64,000 nt of DNA from assembly GCF_017916515.1 (NCBI RefSeq), contig NZ_JAFMTA010000001.1:558001-622000 (forward strand), read 5' to 3'. Below are positions 1 through 7,801 of this stretch, piece after piece. This stretch comes from Naasia sp. SYSU D00948 (GTDB taxonomy: Bacteria; Actinomycetota; Actinomycetes; Actinomycetales; Microbacteriaceae). The notes beneath the pieces were generated by a model that saw only the letters and a program-made list of their open reading frames with translations, had not been told where the DNA came from and did not search any database. Position 1 is the first letter of the stretch. Each line of letters opens with the position of its first letter. The position numbers and the translations under genes were made by a program.

Positions 1-444
1 GGTGGCGAGGCCGGTGAGGTCGGCGACCATCGTCTGGAAGTTGAGGAGCGCCTCGAGCCGGCCCTGGGAGATCTCCGGCTGGTAGGGCGTGTAAGCGGTG
101 TACCAGCCGGGATTCTCGAGGACGCCGCGCAGGATGACCGCGGGCGTGACCGCGTCGTAGTAGCCGAGCCCGATCATCGAGCGGCGCACTCGATTGCGGC
201 CCGCCATCGACCGCAGCTCGGCCGCGGCCTCCTGCTCCGTCGCCGCGGCGGGCAGGGCGGAGGGCCGGCCCTCCTCGACGCGGATGCCGCCCGGGATGGC
301 GGCGTCGAGCAGCGCCTCGACGGAGCCGTAGCCGAGGACGTCGAGCATCCGCCGCTGCGACGACTCCCCGGTGCCGATGTGCCGGCGGGAGAAGGCGTCG
401 TAGGCGGTCGCCTCGCGGACGGGGGCGGTGGGCGCGAGAGTCAT
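1..444 (-). CDS. gcvP: Glycine dehydrogenase (decarboxylating), N-terminal part, runs off the window
   Basis: This is the P protein of the glycine cleavage system, a PLP enzyme that decarboxylates glycine and passes the aminomethyl group to the lipoyl arm of GcvH. Only the first 148 residues are inside the window. They contain the early FSRRHIG segment and the later [13 protein letters not shown] and [19 protein letters not shown] stretches typical of the GcvP N-terminus; the PLP lysine lies outside. The ATG at 444 overlaps the gcvH stop by four bases (ATGA), so it is the last gene seen of gcvT-gcvH-gcvP and is controlled by the upstream glycine riboswitch. Confidence 0.96.
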   Translation of the reverse strand, partial: MTLAPTAPVREATAYDAFSRRHIGTGESSQRRMLDVLGYGSVEALLDAAIPGGIRVEEGRPSALPAAATEQEAAAELRSMAGRNRVRRSMIGLGYYDAVTPAVILRGVLENPGWYTAYTPYQPEISQGRLEALLNFQTMVADLTGLAT

Positions 445-812
445 GCGCGGGTCAGCTCCTGGTACTCGGCGGCACCGAGCAGCTCCGGCAGCTCGGTGTA
501 CTGGATCTTCAGCAGCCAGCCCTCCCCGAAGGCGTCCGCGTTCACGGTCTCCGGGGAATCGGCGAGCGCCTCGTTCACCGCGGTCACGGTGCCGCTCATC
601 GGCGCGAACAGCTCACCGACGGACTTCGTCGACTCGATCTCGCCGATCACGGTGCCCGCCTCCACGGTGTCGCCGACCTCGGGGAGGCTGACGTACACGA
701 CGTCGCCGAGCCGGTCCGCCGCGTACGCGGTGATGCCGATGGTGGCCACGCCGTCGCGGGCGTCCACCCACTCGTGCTCGCTCGTGTAGCGGAGGTCCTC
801 GATGCTGGTCAT
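441..812 (-). CDS. gcvH: Glycine cleavage system H protein
   Basis: Lipoyl carrier protein of the glycine cleavage complex, 123 residues, the usual family length. It shuttles the methylamine group from GcvP to GcvT. The lipoylation site is Lys63 in IESTKSV, followed by the conserved ELFAPMSG turn; the N-terminus reads YTSEHEW as in other H proteins. Its ATG overlaps the gcvT stop by four bases and its own stop overlaps the gcvP start in the same way, so translation of the three genes is probably coupled. Confidence 0.98.
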   Translation of the reverse strand: MTSIEDLRYTSEHEWVDARDGVATIGITAYAADRLGDVVYVSLPEVGDTVEAGTVIGEIESTKSVGELFAPMSGTVTAVNEALADSPETVNADAFGEGWLLKIQYTELPELLGAAEYQELTRA

Positions 813-2011
813 GCTGCTGCTCCTCGCTGCCGGTCGCGGCGGTAGAAGGGAAGGGAGGTGATCGTGGCGGGAAGGCGCGTGCCCCGCACGTCGACCGACA
901 CGACGGTGCCCGGTGCCGCCAGGTCCTCGTCGACGTAGGCGAGCGCGATCGGGTGACCGAGCGTCGGCGAGAGGAGCCCGCTCGTGACGACGCCGATGCG
1001 GTCGCGATCCTCCTGGCCGTTGTAGATCGCGTAGCCCGCGCGGGGCGCCCGCTTCCCCTCGGCGGCGAGCCCGACGAGGACGCGGCCGGCGAACTCCGAT
1101 GCGGGGTCGGCGGGGCGCCCGCTCTCCAGCGCGGCCCTGCCCACGAAGTCGCCCTTGCCGTCGAGGGACACCGCGCGTCCGAGCCCCGCCTGGGCGGGCA
1201 GGATGCTCAGGCCGAGCTCGTGTCCGTAGAGCGGCATGCCGGCCTCGAGGCGAAGGCTGTCGCGCGCCGCGAGTCCTGCGGGGACGAGGCCCGCGCCCGC
1301 GCCGATCTCGAGCAGCGAGGTCCACAGGGCGCGGAGGCTCTCCGGCGCTGTGTACAGCTCGAAGCCGTCCTCGCCGGTGTAGCCGGTGCGGGCGATGAGG
1401 ATCCGCCGACCCTCGAACTCCCCGCGGATGCAGCGGTAGTAGCGGAGCGCGGCGAGAGCATCCGGAGTGGTGGAGCCGTCCTCGATGTCCGCCCGCAGGT
1501 CCAGGCCGTCGAGGTTCTGCAGGATCTCCAGGGCCCGCGGGCCCTGCAGCGCGAGCAGCCCGATGTCGTCGCTCTCGTCCTCGACGACCGCGTCGAAGCC
1601 CTCGACGCGCTCGCGCAGCCGCGCGGCGACCGTGCCGCGATTGGACGCGTTCGCGACGACCAGGTAGCGGTCGACGCCGGTGCGGTACACGACGAGGTCG
1701 TCGAGGATGCCGCCGTTCTCGGCGAGCAGCAGCGTGTACTTCGCCTGCCGCTCCTGCAGGGCGGACATCGGGCCGGCGAGCGCGTAGTCGAGCGCGGCGG
1801 CGGCGTCCGGTCCGACCACCAGGATCTCGCCCATGTGGGAGAGGTCGAAGAGGCCCGCCGCTCGACGCACGGCGGTGTGCTCGGCGAGGTCGCCGCTGTA
1901 GCGGACGGGCATCTGCCAGCCGGCGAAGTCGGTGAACGCCGCACCGGCCGCGACGTGCGTATCGTGCAGCGGCGAGCGGCGGACTGTCGCATCGGGCGGG
2001 AGGTCGGTCAT
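809..2011 (-). CDS. gcvT: Aminomethyltransferase (glycine cleavage T protein)
   Basis: T protein of the glycine cleavage system, 400 residues. It transfers the methylene group from aminomethyl-GcvH to tetrahydrofolate and releases ammonia. The N-terminal segment with AGWQMPVRY and [11 protein letters not shown], the [13 protein letters not shown] motif and the LEAGMPLYG region are characteristic of GcvT folate-binding domains; the C-terminal barrel contains the GVVTSG motif. It is the first gene of gcvT-gcvH-gcvP, 57 bases downstream of the second glycine aptamer, so the riboswitch acts directly on its expression. Confidence 0.97.
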   Translation of the reverse strand: MTDLPPDATVRRSPLHDTHVAAGAAFTDFAGWQMPVRYSGDLAEHTAVRRAAGLFDLSHMGEILVVGPDAAAALDYALAGPMSALQERQAKYTLLLAENGGILDDLVVYRTGVDRYLVVANASNRGTVAARLRERVEGFDAVVEDESDDIGLLALQGPRALEILQNLDGLDLRADIEDGSTTPDALAALRYYRCIRGEFEGRRILIARTGYTGEDGFELYTAPESLRALWTSLLEIGAGAGLVPAGLAARDSLRLEAGMPLYGHELGLSILPAQAGLGRAVSLDGKGDFVGRAALESGRPADPASEFAGRVLVGLAAEGKRAPRAGYAIYNGQEDRDRIGVVTSGLLSPTLGHPIALAYVDEDLAAPGTVVSVDVRGTRLPATITSLPFYRRDRQRGAAA

Positions 2012-2067
2012 GAGCTCTTCTCCTCGGTCGGGCGCGCTGCGCCCTCGGCAAGAACTCCCCCTCTGTC

Positions 2068-2240
2068 ATGGCGCCTGAGAGATTCGCGCGCCGCGTCGGC
2101 GGTTCGCTTTCACCGTGGGCGAGACGCCGGGGCGCCTGCTTTCCAGAGTGGCCGGTCCGAGCGGTACGTGCACCTGAGAGATTGACGGGGAAGCTTTGCT
2201 CCTTCGGTGTCCGGCATTCCTGCCCGGACTCTCCCGCGTC
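2068..2240 (-). promoter_or_regulatory. Tandem glycine riboswitch
   Basis: On the minus strand two glycine aptamers follow each other. The first begins near 2237 with GGGAGAG, carries CACCGAAGGAGCAA (about 2209-2196) and closes with AATCTCTCAGGTGCA near 2170. The second has a GGAAAGCAGG-type segment near 2145, CACGGTGAAAGCGAACC (about 2116-2100) and ends with AATCTCTCAGGCGC at about 2085-2071. The repeated TCTCAGG closing segments and the GGTGAAAGC core match the known glycine riboswitch consensus. It lies directly upstream of gcvT and is expected to turn the operon on when glycine is abundant. Confidence 0.93.
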
Positions 2241-2276
2241 GGCCCCGAAGCCCGATGTTCAGTTGTGGAGGCCAGC

Positions 2277-2864
2277 CTACTCCGAGGGGGACGGCGCGGC
2301 ATCCTCCGCGCGCGCCGCGGACGCGGAGCGCCGTCGGGAGAGGAGGACCGCGACGAGGACGCCGACGGCGGCGAGCGCCACGACTGCGGCCGCCGCGCCG
2401 AGGAGCAGGACGTCCTCCTGCCCGCCGCTCTCGGCCGCCGCCTTCGAGCACGCGGGACTGGCGGATCCCTCCGCGGCGGGTGTTCCCTCCGCAGGCGCGT
2501 AGGTGAAGGTGTAGGTGCCCGACGTGGGGTGACCGTCCGAGGAGACGACCTGCCAGATCACCTCGTAGTCCCCGGCGCCGCCCAGGGCCACGGGTGCGGA
2601 CACCGTGCGATCCGAGAGCACGGGGCATCCCGTCTCGAAGTAGCGGTCGTCCTGGCGGACCTGGATGGCGGTGGAGCGCTGGTTCGCCCCCAGCTCGAGC
2701 AGCACGTTCGAGAAGGTGAGCTCGATCTCGTCCACCGTCTCGACCGTGGACTCCGCGGACGGGGACGAGCCGGTCAGCGAGTCGTGCGCCGCGGCCGCGG
2801 TGGGAGCGCCGAGCGCGAGCGCCCCGGCGAGCCCGAGCCCGGCGAGCAGGTGTCGTCCTCGCAT
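2277..2864 (-). CDS. CopC-domain membrane-anchored copper resistance-like protein
   Basis: Exported protein of 195 residues with a CopC (YcnJ/YobA-type) immunoglobulin-like domain. A signal peptide (residues 1-26, ending APTAAAA) is followed by HDSLTGSSPSAES, where the new N-terminal histidine is the usual Cu(II) ligand, and later by WQVVSSDGHPTSGTYTF, the second family hallmark. A transmembrane helix near residues 150-172 and an RRR tail anchor it on the outer face of the membrane. No copper permease or regulator sits next to it, so a role in copper binding or uptake rests on the family alone. Confidence 0.88.
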   Translation of the reverse strand: MRGRHLLAGLGLAGALALGAPTAAAAHDSLTGSSPSAESTVETVDEIELTFSNVLLELGANQRSTAIQVRQDDRYFETGCPVLSDRTVSAPVALGGAGDYEVIWQVVSSDGHPTSGTYTFTYAPAEGTPAAEGSASPACSKAAAESGGQEDVLLLGAAAAVVALAAVGVLVAVLLSRRRSASAARAEDAAPSPSE

Positions 2865-2948
2865 GGTCTCATCCTCCCGCGTCCGGCCCGCCGTCCGCTG
2901 GGAGGGCTCTCGGGGACGTTCGGTGCATCCCTTCCGCCGGATTGCGCC

Positions 2949-3317
2949 TCAGCCAGGAGCGGTCAGCGCGACGAGCACCACGAGGTTGCCGTCCGGGTCG
3001 CGGATGCCGGCGTGCCACTCCTCCATGCCCGCCGGTCCGAGCGCGTCGTCGGAGTGCGTGAAGATCCGCTGAGGCGGCCCCAGGCGCTCGGCCGACTCCG
3101 GGACGCGGGCGAGCGCCGCCTCGAGGTCGGGGACCTCCAGGTAGACGAGGCCCGGCGGAGCGCCGCGCTCGAGGAGGAGCCGCGCCCGCCCTACCCGGAA
3201 GAACAGGAGGCCGGGCGGGTCGAACCGTCCGGCGGGATCCGAGCCGAGCAGCTGCGTGTAGAACGCCGCCGCCCCGTCGAGGTCATCGGCGTGCAGCGCC
3301 ACCTGCAGGAGCTCCAT
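2949..3317 (-). CDS. VOC (glyoxalase/bleomycin resistance) family protein
   Basis: Single-domain VOC protein of 122 residues. The start MELLQVALHADDLDGAAAFY and the end IRDPDGNLVVLVAL are the paired beta-alpha-beta signatures of the fold. His8 and a glutamate in the YLEVPDLEAAL repeat occupy usual metal-ligand positions, so it may be a small metal-dependent lyase, dioxygenase or a binding protein; substrate cannot be told. It sits alone between the CopC-like gene and a membrane protein, all on the minus strand. Confidence 0.8.
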   Translation of the reverse strand: MELLQVALHADDLDGAAAFYTQLLGSDPAGRFDPPGLLFFRVGRARLLLERGAPPGLVYLEVPDLEAALARVPESAERLGPPQRIFTHSDDALGPAGMEEWHAGIRDPDGNLVVLVALTAPG

Positions 3318-3353
3318 GCGTCCTTCGCGTCCCGCCCGGGATCCGCCGTGCCG

Positions 3354-3818
3354 TCAGCGCCAGATCGAGCGGTAGCCGCGGCGGCCGCTGATCACCCGCA
3401 CCGCGAGCGCGGTGAGGGCTGTGACCGCGTAGGCGACGGGCACGGGCCAGGTCCGCGCGTCCACCCAGAGCGCGGCGGCGCTGGAGGTCAGTGTGAAGAC
3501 CCCGAACAGGTACGCGGCGGCGAGGGCGACCACGTGCGTCGGACGGTCGTGCAGCTCGGCCAGGGCCGACGGCCACTCGTCCTCGCCGTCCCCGGGCGGG
3601 CGTCCCACCGGTCCCGTCCGGGTGCGAAGGGCCTGCAGGGTGAAGCCGAGGCACACGAGCGTCGCGGCCAGCGCGGCGATCGCGCCGAGCCAGGGGCGCG
3701 GGCCGCCGACGAGCAGGGCGAGCACGAGCAGCGCGAGGGTCAGGTAGCCGAGCCCCTCGGTGGCGACCAGGAGCCGCACCGTCTTCCGCGTCGCTCGAGG
3801 AGCGGGCAGGGCGATCAT
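3354..3818 (-). CDS. Four-helix integral membrane protein of unknown function
   Basis: About 154 residues with four predicted membrane helices (roughly residues 18-40, 46-66, 96-116 and 122-142) and a short basic C-terminus ending GRRGYRSIWR. The start chosen is the ATG at 3818 (MIALPAPRATRK), because the sequence upstream in the same frame looks like non-coding translation. No motif lets me name a function. It follows the VOC gene on the same strand, 36 bases away. Confidence 0.6.
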   Translation of the reverse strand: MIALPAPRATRKTVRLLVATEGLGYLTLALLVLALLVGGPRPWLGAIAALAATLVCLGFTLQALRTRTGPVGRPPGDGEDEWPSALAELHDRPTHVVALAAAYLFGVFTLTSSAAALWVDARTWPVPVAYAVTALTALAVRVISGRRGYRSIWR

Positions 3819-4072
3819 CGGATGCTCGCACGGGCTCGGCAGGCGTGCCGGGACGCAATCGGACAGGCGCGGGTCGCCATATCCACTCACCACCGCTTCG
3901 GGTCGACGGCTGATCGGGGAAGGCGACTGTAGCCCCGCGCCGGACCGCGTCAATAGGGCCCAAGGTTGCGATTCCGCATCGGTCCCCGGCGGGCGCAGCG
4001 GCCGGGCGCGGACCGAGCTGGGCGGAGCTCCCACGCCGTGCACGACCGAAGAAGGAGGAGCAGAGCGGCGGA

Positions 4073-4444
4073 CTACCCCTGCGGGTCCTGGGTCTCGGCG
4101 AGCACCCACTGCGTATACGCGGGGTTCGCGGAGAGGACAGGGATGGCGAGCACGCACGGAACCTCGTACGGATGCTCGCGGAGCACGCGCTCGAGGATCG
4201 CCGGGACGAGTGAGAGGCGCGTGTGCAGCGCCACCCGGGCCTCCGTCTCGTCCTCGATCCTCCCCTGCCAGCGGTAGACGGACCGGATGGACGCGATGTG
4301 CTGCCCGCACGCCGCGAGCCGATCCTCGATCAGGCTCCGAGTGAGGGCGGCCAGCCAGTCGAGATCAGGCCCCGTGACAACGACCTCGCAGATCTCGCCC
4401 GCCGCCTCAGCGACGATCTCGGCCGCTTCCCGGTCGTCGACCAT
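4073..4444 (-). CDS. cutA: CutA1-family divalent-cation tolerance protein
   Basis: Trimeric ferredoxin-like protein of 123 residues. The segments VVVTGPD, LIEDRLAACGQ, SVYRWQGRIEDETEARVALHT and HPYEVPCVLAIPV are classic CutA1 landmarks, including the conserved Cys after the first helix and the YEVP loop. CutA1 binds copper in vitro; its physiological role is still debated. The ATG at 4444 has a strong GGAGG six bases upstream. It is transcribed divergently from the hydrolase gene that begins 68 bases away. Confidence 0.93.
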   Translation of the reverse strand: MVDDREAAEIVAEAAGEICEVVVTGPDLDWLAALTRSLIEDRLAACGQHIASIRSVYRWQGRIEDETEARVALHTRLSLVPAILERVLREHPYEVPCVLAIPVLSANPAYTQWVLAETQDPQG

Positions 4445-4511
4445 CCCGCCTCCTGCTGCGGTCTCCGCTTGCCCCTCGGCCCGATTATCGTCTCGGCGTA
4501 ACGTCGGGTTC

Positions 4512-5177
4512 GTGGAGACGCTCGTGCCGACCTCGGCCGGTCCCGCCCGCCTCACGGTGGCGGCGGCGGGGGAACCCCGGGCCGTCCTCTGGCTCGGCCA
4601 CGGCGCCGGCGGCGGCATCGGCGCTCCCGACCTCACGGCCCTGGCGGCGAGGCTGCCCGAGCAGGGCGTCACCGTCGTCCGGCACGAGCAGCCGTGGCGG
4701 GTCGCCGGCAAGCGCATCGCGTCCCGTCCCTCCGCGCTCGACGCGGGGTGGCTGGAGTCGCTCCCCGCCGTCCGCGAGCTCGCGGGGCCCCTCCCTCTTG
4801 TGGTCGGCGGACGCAGCGCGGGCGCCCGCGTCGCGTGCCGCACCGCGGCCGAGACCGGTGCGACGGGCGTGGTCTGCCTGGGCTTCCCGATGCACCCTCC
4901 GTCCACTCCGGAGAAGTCGCGCCTCCCGGAGCTGCTGACCCCCACTATTCCGGTGCTCGTGCTGCAGGGCGAGCGTGACACCTTCGGCACGGCCGCCGCC
5001 GTCGCCGAGGAGGCGCGCGACGCGCCACAGGTGCGGGTGCTGGAGGTGCCCGGGGCGGATCACTCGATGAAGACCCTGAAGGGATCCGCGCTGCGTCCCG
5101 CGCAGGTGCTCGCGATGATCACGGACGCGGTCGCCGACTTCGTGGGCGAGGTCGCGGGACGGGAGGCGGCGCGGTGA
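4512..5177 (+). CDS. Alpha/beta hydrolase of the KANL3/Tex30 (COG3571-like) type
   Basis: Hydrolase-fold protein of 221 residues. The oxyanion-side GHGAGGG motif is near residue 38, the nucleophile elbow GGRSAGARVA near residue 100, the acid in QGERDTFG and the histidine in GADHSMK. This set is typical of small bacterial dienelactone-hydrolase-like esterases; the substrate is unknown. The start is the GTG at 4512. No ribosome binding site is visible, but a TAACGT box at 4499-4504 lies eight bases upstream, so the mRNA may be leaderless. Confidence 0.82.
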   Translation: METLVPTSAGPARLTVAAAGEPRAVLWLGHGAGGGIGAPDLTALAARLPEQGVTVVRHEQPWRVAGKRIASRPSALDAGWLESLPAVRELAGPLPLVVGGRSAGARVACRTAAETGATGVVCLGFPMHPPSTPEKSRLPELLTPTIPVLVLQGERDTFGTAAAVAEEARDAPQVRVLEVPGADHSMKTLKGSALRPAQVLAMITDAVADFVGEVAGREAAR

Positions 5178-5337
5178 AGGGCGACGTGACGCGGGCCGCT
5201 CGTGCCTTCGCGTCTGGTTCGCGCGCGGCGGACCAGGGGCACGTCGCTCGTGATCCCCGAACCGGCCGACCACGGAACGACGGATGGGGCATAAGCGCGA
5301 ACGGCTCCGGTCCCGGAGCGCGAGAGAGGTGGCACCC

Positions 5338-5913
5338 ATGCCGATCGAGGTGAAGCCGGCGCACGACTTCGACGACATGGCGAGGATGTTCGCGCCGAAG
5401 AACCCGGAGTCGTCGGTGTGCTGGTGCCTGTCGTGGCGCCTGAGCTCGAAGGAGAACAGTGCGCTCAAGGGGACCGCGCGGGCGGAGAAGGTGCGCGAGC
5501 TGTGCTCCCGCAAGCTCGCGCCGGGCGTGCTCGCGTACCTGGACGGCGAGGTCGCGGGCTGGGCCGGGATCGCTCCCCGGGCGGAGCTGCACCCCTTCGC
5601 GAACTCGCGCAAGATCCCGCACATCGACGACCTTCCGGTCTGGTCGCTGTGGTGCATCCGCGTCCGTCCTGGCTTCCGGAAGCGGGGCATGACGGCCGCG
5701 CTCATCGACGGCGCCGTCGATTACGCGCGAACGCAGGGGGCCCCGGCCGTCGAGAGCTACCCGGTCGACAACGCGGGAGAGAAGGTCGACCTCACGATGG
5801 CCTACGTCGGCACTCGCAGCATGTTCGAGCGCGCGGGGTTCGTGAAGGCGTCCGACACGGACTCGGTGATCAACGGATTCCCGCGCATCCTCATGCGGCG
5901 GCCGCTCGACTGA
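5338..5913 (+). CDS. GNAT-family N-acetyltransferase
   Basis: Cytosolic acetyltransferase of 191 residues. The acetyl-CoA binding region is the IRVRPGFRKRGMTAALI stretch (about residues 107-123), preceded by the substrate-side LWC strand. Near the N-terminus SSVCWCLSWR resembles the subgroup that contains many small-molecule acetyltransferases. The ATG at 5338 follows a GAGAGAGG ribosome binding site. Substrate is unknown and neither neighbour helps. Confidence 0.85.
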   Translation: MPIEVKPAHDFDDMARMFAPKNPESSVCWCLSWRLSSKENSALKGTARAEKVRELCSRKLAPGVLAYLDGEVAGWAGIAPRAELHPFANSRKIPHIDDLPVWSLWCIRVRPGFRKRGMTAALIDGAVDYARTQGAPAVESYPVDNAGEKVDLTMAYVGTRSMFERAGFVKASDTDSVINGFPRILMRRPLD

Positions 5914-5959
5914 GACGCGCTCAACGGGCAGTTCCGGGCTGCGGCGGCCGTCGCGCCCG

Positions 5960-6601
5960 TCAGTCGCCGAGCTGCTCGAGCCCGTCGCCGTCGAGGAGCG
6001 AGCTCGTGAGCGTCTCCAGCGCCTCGGTGGTGAGCCTCTGCAGGTCCGTGAGCAGTCCGTCGACCGAGGTCGCCCGGAGCAGGGCGACCTGGTCGAGCTC
6101 ACCGAGCGGCGCGATGCCGGCCAGCTGCCAGGCCGCGCCGACCGGATCGTCGACGAGCTCGACGTCGGGACTCCACCGCTGCTCGGCGAACTCGCTCGCC
6201 TGAGCCAGCGCCCGCCGGACCGCCTGCTCCGTCTGGTCGAGGAGTGGGCGGAACCGCTCGTCCCACTCGAGCTCGGGCAGCAGCCGCACCTCGGCTCGCG
6301 GGTACGGGTCGTCCGGCAGCCACCGCTCGACCTCGAACCGCTGCGATCCCTCCGCGACCAGCCCGACGAACCCCTCCCCCTGCATGAGCTGGGTGATCCG
6401 CGCGAAGGTGCCGACGCCGAAGCGCTGATCGCCGCCGCCTACCTCGACGCCGCGCTCGATGAGCACGACGCCGAACTCGGACGGCTCGTCCTGCAGCACG
6501 GTCGCGAGCATCGCCAGGTAGCGCTCCTCGAAGATGCGGAGCACGGCGGGCATCGACGGGAAGAGCACTGTGCCGAGGGGGAACATCGGTCGCGCGGTCA
6601 C
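5960..6601 (-). CDS. LON substrate-binding (PUA-like) domain protein
   Basis: Stand-alone version of the Lon protease N-terminal domain (COG2802 type), 213 residues. The opening MFPLGTVLFPSMPAVLRIFEERYL and the later FGVVLIERGVEVGGGD and FGVGTFARI segments are the family pattern; there is no AAA or protease domain. These proteins are thought to bind unfolded peptides, but no activity is proven. The GTG at 6601 is used here; the ATG at 6586, which opens the conserved part, is equally possible since the GAGGGGG sequence fits either start poorly. It is the last ordinary gene before the accessory block. Confidence 0.87.
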   Translation of the reverse strand: MTARPMFPLGTVLFPSMPAVLRIFEERYLAMLATVLQDEPSEFGVVLIERGVEVGGGDQRFGVGTFARITQLMQGEGFVGLVAEGSQRFEVERWLPDDPYPRAEVRLLPELEWDERFRPLLDQTEQAVRRALAQASEFAEQRWSPDVELVDDPVGAAWQLAGIAPLGELDQVALLRATSVDGLLTDLQRLTTEALETLTSSLLDGDGLEQLGD

Positions 6602-6707
6602 CCCCTCAGCGTGCCACCTCGGACCTGGGCGAGCGCGGCGGTCCGCGGACGCGACGGCGGGGTGCGCCTAGGTGGCGGTCAGCGGCGCTGGGTCCGGAAA
6701 TGGAGAA

Positions 6708-6820
6708 GGGGCCGCCGCTCGTACCCCTACGAGCGCGGCCCCGATAACTCGCCATACCCCTATGACGCGTCAGGTGCTACCAAACGCCGCTGGAGGTCGT
6801 TACCCGAAAACGAGCTCCAG
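6708..6820 (+). ncRNA. Candidate structured RNA: three hairpins, two with C4 loops
   Basis: A strong hairpin at 6708-6742 (GGGGCCG with CGGCCCC and CGCTCGTA with TACGAGCG, one bulged C) has the apex TACCCCTA. A weaker hairpin at about 6750-6768 repeats exactly the same apex TACCCCTA (6755-6762). A third at 6790-6820 pairs CTGGAG with CTCCAG and TCGTT with AACGA around one G-G mismatch, with an ACCCGAA loop. The layout recalls the actinobacterial 6C RNA (two hairpins with C-rich loops), but loops here have only four cytosines and no promoter is evident. The strand is inferred from the C-rich loops. Confidence 0.35.
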
Positions 6821-6887
6821 TTCCGGCGTGATCTCATGTTCGCGCAGAACCGGGCGGCGCGCGCCCCCCACTGCGAGTGCCCGTCAT

Positions 6888-6985
6888 TTGGAGGACAAGC
6901 GGGGGTTCGAGGGGTGAACAGCGGTGCGTCGCGAGCGCGTGTCCGGAGGGCTACCCGACGCCCCCGCCGCCGCCCGCGAGCGGGT
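6888..6985. repeat. Imperfect direct repeat S1 (left flank of protease module)
   Basis: Begins with TTGGAGGACAAGCGGG (6888-6903) and continues into the last codons of the small membrane gene. The same 16 bases start the partner S2 at 10041, and about 70-75% similarity by eye continues for some 95 bases, through GCAGCG.TGCG and GCTA.CCCG..GCCCCCGCCGC.GCCCGCG. The two copies bracket the membrane protein, subtilase and propeptide-like genes. Confidence 0.7.
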
Positions 6986-7295
6986 GGGCGAGGGTCACGA
7001 CGGCGACGACCGCCGCCGCCGCGACGACGAGCAGTGCTTCGATCAGCATCGGGCGGCGGCCGGAAGCGATCAGGCGAAGGAGATGCACCAGGACGGCTCC
7101 GCCGACGATCGCGGCCCAGACGAGCAGCGCCAATCCGACCATCCAGAGAAGCGTGAACGCGGCCTCGGTGCTCGGGTCGGCGAACCCGATCGCGTCGCCC
7201 ACGGCGAACGACAGCGCGGCGCACCCGGCCAGCGCGAGCGCCAGCGCGGCGGCGACGGTCGCCGAGCGCGGCTCGGACCGGGGCACCGCTTCCAT
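6951..7295 (-). CDS. Small three-helix membrane protein
   Basis: 114 residues, unrecognised. Three hydrophobic helices lie at about residues 12-34, 46-70 and 84-105; the second is followed by HLLRLIASGRRPM, so the loop is probably cytoplasmic. The C-terminus is the glycine run LAGGGGGVG. The last codons fall within repeat S1, and the matching S2 region 3.1 kb away could encode a similar tail (AAGSGGGTG plus stop), which hints that S2 is the remnant end of a related gene. It lies on the opposite strand to the subtilase. Confidence 0.6.
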   Translation of the reverse strand: MEAVPRSEPRSATVAAALALALAGCAALSFAVGDAIGFADPSTEAAFTLLWMVGLALLVWAAIVGGAVLVHLLRLIASGRRPMLIEALLVVAAAAVVAVVTLAHPLAGGGGGVG

Positions 7296-7801
7296 GCCAC
7301 GAACGCTAGGGGAGCCGCCCGCAGCGCATCAAGAACGCGGCGGCGTCAGCGCGGTGAACGGTAGGTGCACCGAGGCCGCGCCTCCGTCACCGCTCGGCGG
7401 CTGCTCGCCCGCGGCGCCCAGGTCTTCTCGGTTTCCCGGGCGAGGTCCGCTCGCTCGGCGTCCGCAGCAGCGGCGGCGGCGGCGGCGGCGGAACGGGAAC
7501 ACGTCGCGGGACGCCCTCACCACGCGTATGGAGCTCGTGACGGAACGGTGACGCCGGGCTGCGAGGATCACGCTCGCGACGCATCGACGTGGTTGGTGCA
7601 GATGGAGCTCGGCGGAGGACGACGACTGAGGCGAGACCTGCCACCGCCGGGCGGCGCTGCCCCTCCTCCTTCCCCAGCAGGTGCGACACATCTCCGAGCG
7701 GATGACGGAACCTCGCCAGGTGCCGGCAGGGGCTGCCGCTTCCCGCGGCAGAGCGTGCCACCGAGGCGATCATCCCCAGGAAATGCGACAAGGAGACAGA
7801 C
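7296..7801. other. 506-base stretch without a recognisable gene
   Basis: It holds a run of CGG triplets near 7475-7492, a short hairpin near 7725-7750 (GGGGCTGCCGC with GCGGCAG) and the upstream region of the subtilase, with the AAGGAGAC ribosome binding site at about 7789-7796. Reading frames here have arginine- and serine-rich compositions typical of non-coding GC-rich DNA. Confidence 0.5.

Noticed and set aside
3819-4072. Small genes between the membrane protein and cutA
   Set aside because: Open frames here are in shadow frames of cutA or lack starts; nothing supported.
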